Positions 5,867 through 6,168 of a DNA stretch of 6,168 nucleotides are shown here, in pieces. Source of the stretch: DATBLE01 sp046735055. GTDB lineage: Bacteria > Actinomycetota > Thermoleophilia > Gaiellales > Gaiellaceae. Position 1 is the stretch's first letter, and every line of letters starts with the position of its first letter. The position numbers and the translations under genes are program-made. The stretch lies in the NCBI GenBank assembly GCA_046735055.1, contig JBKPSO010000207.1, positions 1 to 6,168 of the forward strand, read 5' to 3'. The notes under the pieces were generated by a model, which was not told where the DNA came from, searched no databases, and saw only the letters and a program-made list of their open reading frames with translations.

Positions 5867-5896
5867 CTACACCCCCACCCAAGGGTGGGGAGCCAT
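5867..5896 (-). CDS. Possible nine-codon leader peptide upstream of the aldolase gene
   Basis: ATG at 5896 opens a short frame, MAPHPWVGV then TAG, ending 45 bases before the aldolase GTG. GGAGG (5909-5905) lies eight bases upstream, the best Shine-Dalgarno sequence seen in the window, where the main genes mostly have none. The codons CCC CAC CCT and TGG GTG GGG form the two arms of a hairpin, so a translating ribosome would open it. It contains no Thr and only one Trp, so it does not read as a threonine-sensing attenuator peptide. It is very short and could be chance; the leader around it is the argument for reporting it. Confidence 0.35.
   Translation of the reverse strand: MAPHPWVGV
5873..5890. 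repeat. Perfect 8-bp inverted repeat in the aldolase leader
   Basis: CCCCACCC and GGGTGGGG are separated by two bases; as RNA it would form a seven-pair stem with a four-base loop. On the minus strand the left arm can instead pair with AGGGTGG (5907-5901), which overlaps the leader ribosome-binding site, so two hairpins are mutually exclusive. A T-rich run (TTTTCTTC, 5861-5854) follows about 11 bases after the stem, too far for a standard intrinsic terminator. Confidence 0.6.
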
Positions 5897-5915
5897 CCCG
5901 CCACCCTCCAGGCCG

Positions 5916-5944
5916 ATGCTACCCGGGACTGCGTGACGTGTCAG
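5916..5944 (-). promoter_or_regulatory. Sigma70-type promoter upstream of the aldolase leader
   Basis: CTGACA (5944-5939, five of six bases of TTGACA), a 17-bp spacer and TAGCAT (5921-5916) make the best-spaced promoter in the window. Transcription would begin near 5909, giving a leader of about 88 bases before the aldolase GTG, starting almost at the GGAGG of the possible leader peptide. Confidence 0.55.
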
Positions 5945-6168
5945 CGTCGCGTGCGTGTCGACTTCGCGCCGGCTTTTCCACCCACCGACGCCGCGATCCA
6001 CCTTCGCCGCTGCGTCGCGTCGGCCAGCGCAGCGCGGCGACCCACAGGCAACGCAGCGCCGCGGCGGCGCGCGGTCCGCCGTCGCCGCAACAGCAGTCGG
6101 CCAGGCAAGCGCGGCCCACAGGCAGCGCAGCGGCGTGGCCGCGCGCGCGGCGGCTCACAGGGCAACGC
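5945..6168. other. Right-end region without a convincing gene
   Basis: Together with the aldolase leader this makes about 347 bases without a supported long gene. Several frames are open on both strands and two minus-strand frames reach 74-79 codons, but they are Arg/Ala/Cys-rich with no recognisable domain and change frame without any loss of character, as expected of GC-rich non-coding DNA. It contains GC-rich palindromes, for example GCCGCGCGCGCGGC at 6138-6151, and an imperfect direct repeat. A gene crossing the right edge cannot be excluded. Confidence 0.6.
6019..6168. repeat. Imperfect ~75-bp tandem direct repeat
   Basis: Unit one begins at 6019 and unit two at 6096, both with GTCGGCCAG. 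CCCACAGGCA recurs at 6041 and 6115, each followed by a similar CGCAGCG and a GC palindrome-rich stretch; unit two is three bases shorter before this core. A degenerate third core, CTCACAGGGCAACGC, lies at 6154-6168 and runs to the edge. Low sequence complexity makes some similarity cheap, but the nine- and ten-base exact cores at the same relative place support a true repeat. Confidence 0.5.

Noticed and set aside
4851..5882. 343-codon minus-strand frame over the aldolase gene
   Set aside because: Arg/Ala-rich alternative frame of the threonine aldolase gene with no motif.
5872..5906. G-quadruplex on the minus strand of the aldolase leader
   Set aside because: Four G runs exist but one loop is about 16 bases and contains the C-rich arm that would pair with the last G run; a hairpin is the simpler reading.
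5919..6165. Two overlapping minus-strand frames of 74-79 codons at the right end
   Set aside because: No domain and equivalent character in several frames. One ends in a basic GGKAGAKSTRTRR tail that recalls DNA-binding protein tails, but this is too little to call a gene.
1..6168. tRNA genes, CRISPR arrays, insertion sequences or defence genes
   Set aside because: No cloverleaf-like sequence, regular short spaced repeats, transposase motifs or defence domains were seen on either strand.

Overview
The window is GC-rich, with strong G/C preference at third codon positions and five of six main genes starting at GTG. Start codons mostly lack a Shine-Dalgarno sequence but sit just behind a -10-like hexamer. 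This points to an actinobacterium (Actinomycetota), possibly a deep lineage such as Thermoleophilia. That assignment is inferred from composition, start-site style and protein character, not from a marker gene.

Layout, left to right. Positions 1-2379 (minus strand) hold a two-gene unit: an MFS transporter gene followed by glutamyl-tRNA synthetase (gltX, running off the left edge), overlapping by four bases (GTGA). Only 19 bp separates the MFS start from the divergent endonuclease IV gene nfo (2399-3244, plus). Those 19 bp hold a symmetric TAGCGTA that can act as a -10 element on both strands. A 134-residue, eight-cysteine protein of unknown function (3279-3683, minus) converges on nfo. It diverges from a cation/proton antiporter gene (cax, 3756-4790, plus). 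cax ends on a CTAG that also supplies the stop codon of a convergent threonine aldolase family gene (4787-5821, minus).

Upstream of the aldolase gene lies a good sigma70-type promoter (CTGACA, 17 bp, TAGCAT). It is followed by a possible nine-codon leader peptide with a clear ribosome-binding site and two mutually exclusive hairpins, an attenuator-like arrangement. The last ~225 bp (5945-6168) has no convincing gene and contains an imperfect ~75-bp direct repeat.

The main genes are housekeeping or accessory metabolic genes (translation, base-excision repair, ion transport, amino-acid metabolism) and do not form one pathway. I see no defence system, mobile element, CRISPR array or tRNA. The noteworthy signals are the repeated TA-SSS-T plus GTG start architecture, the 19-bp bidirectional promoter, the aldolase leader, a GluRS lacking the usual zinc-binding insertion, and the conserved-looking Cys-rich protein.
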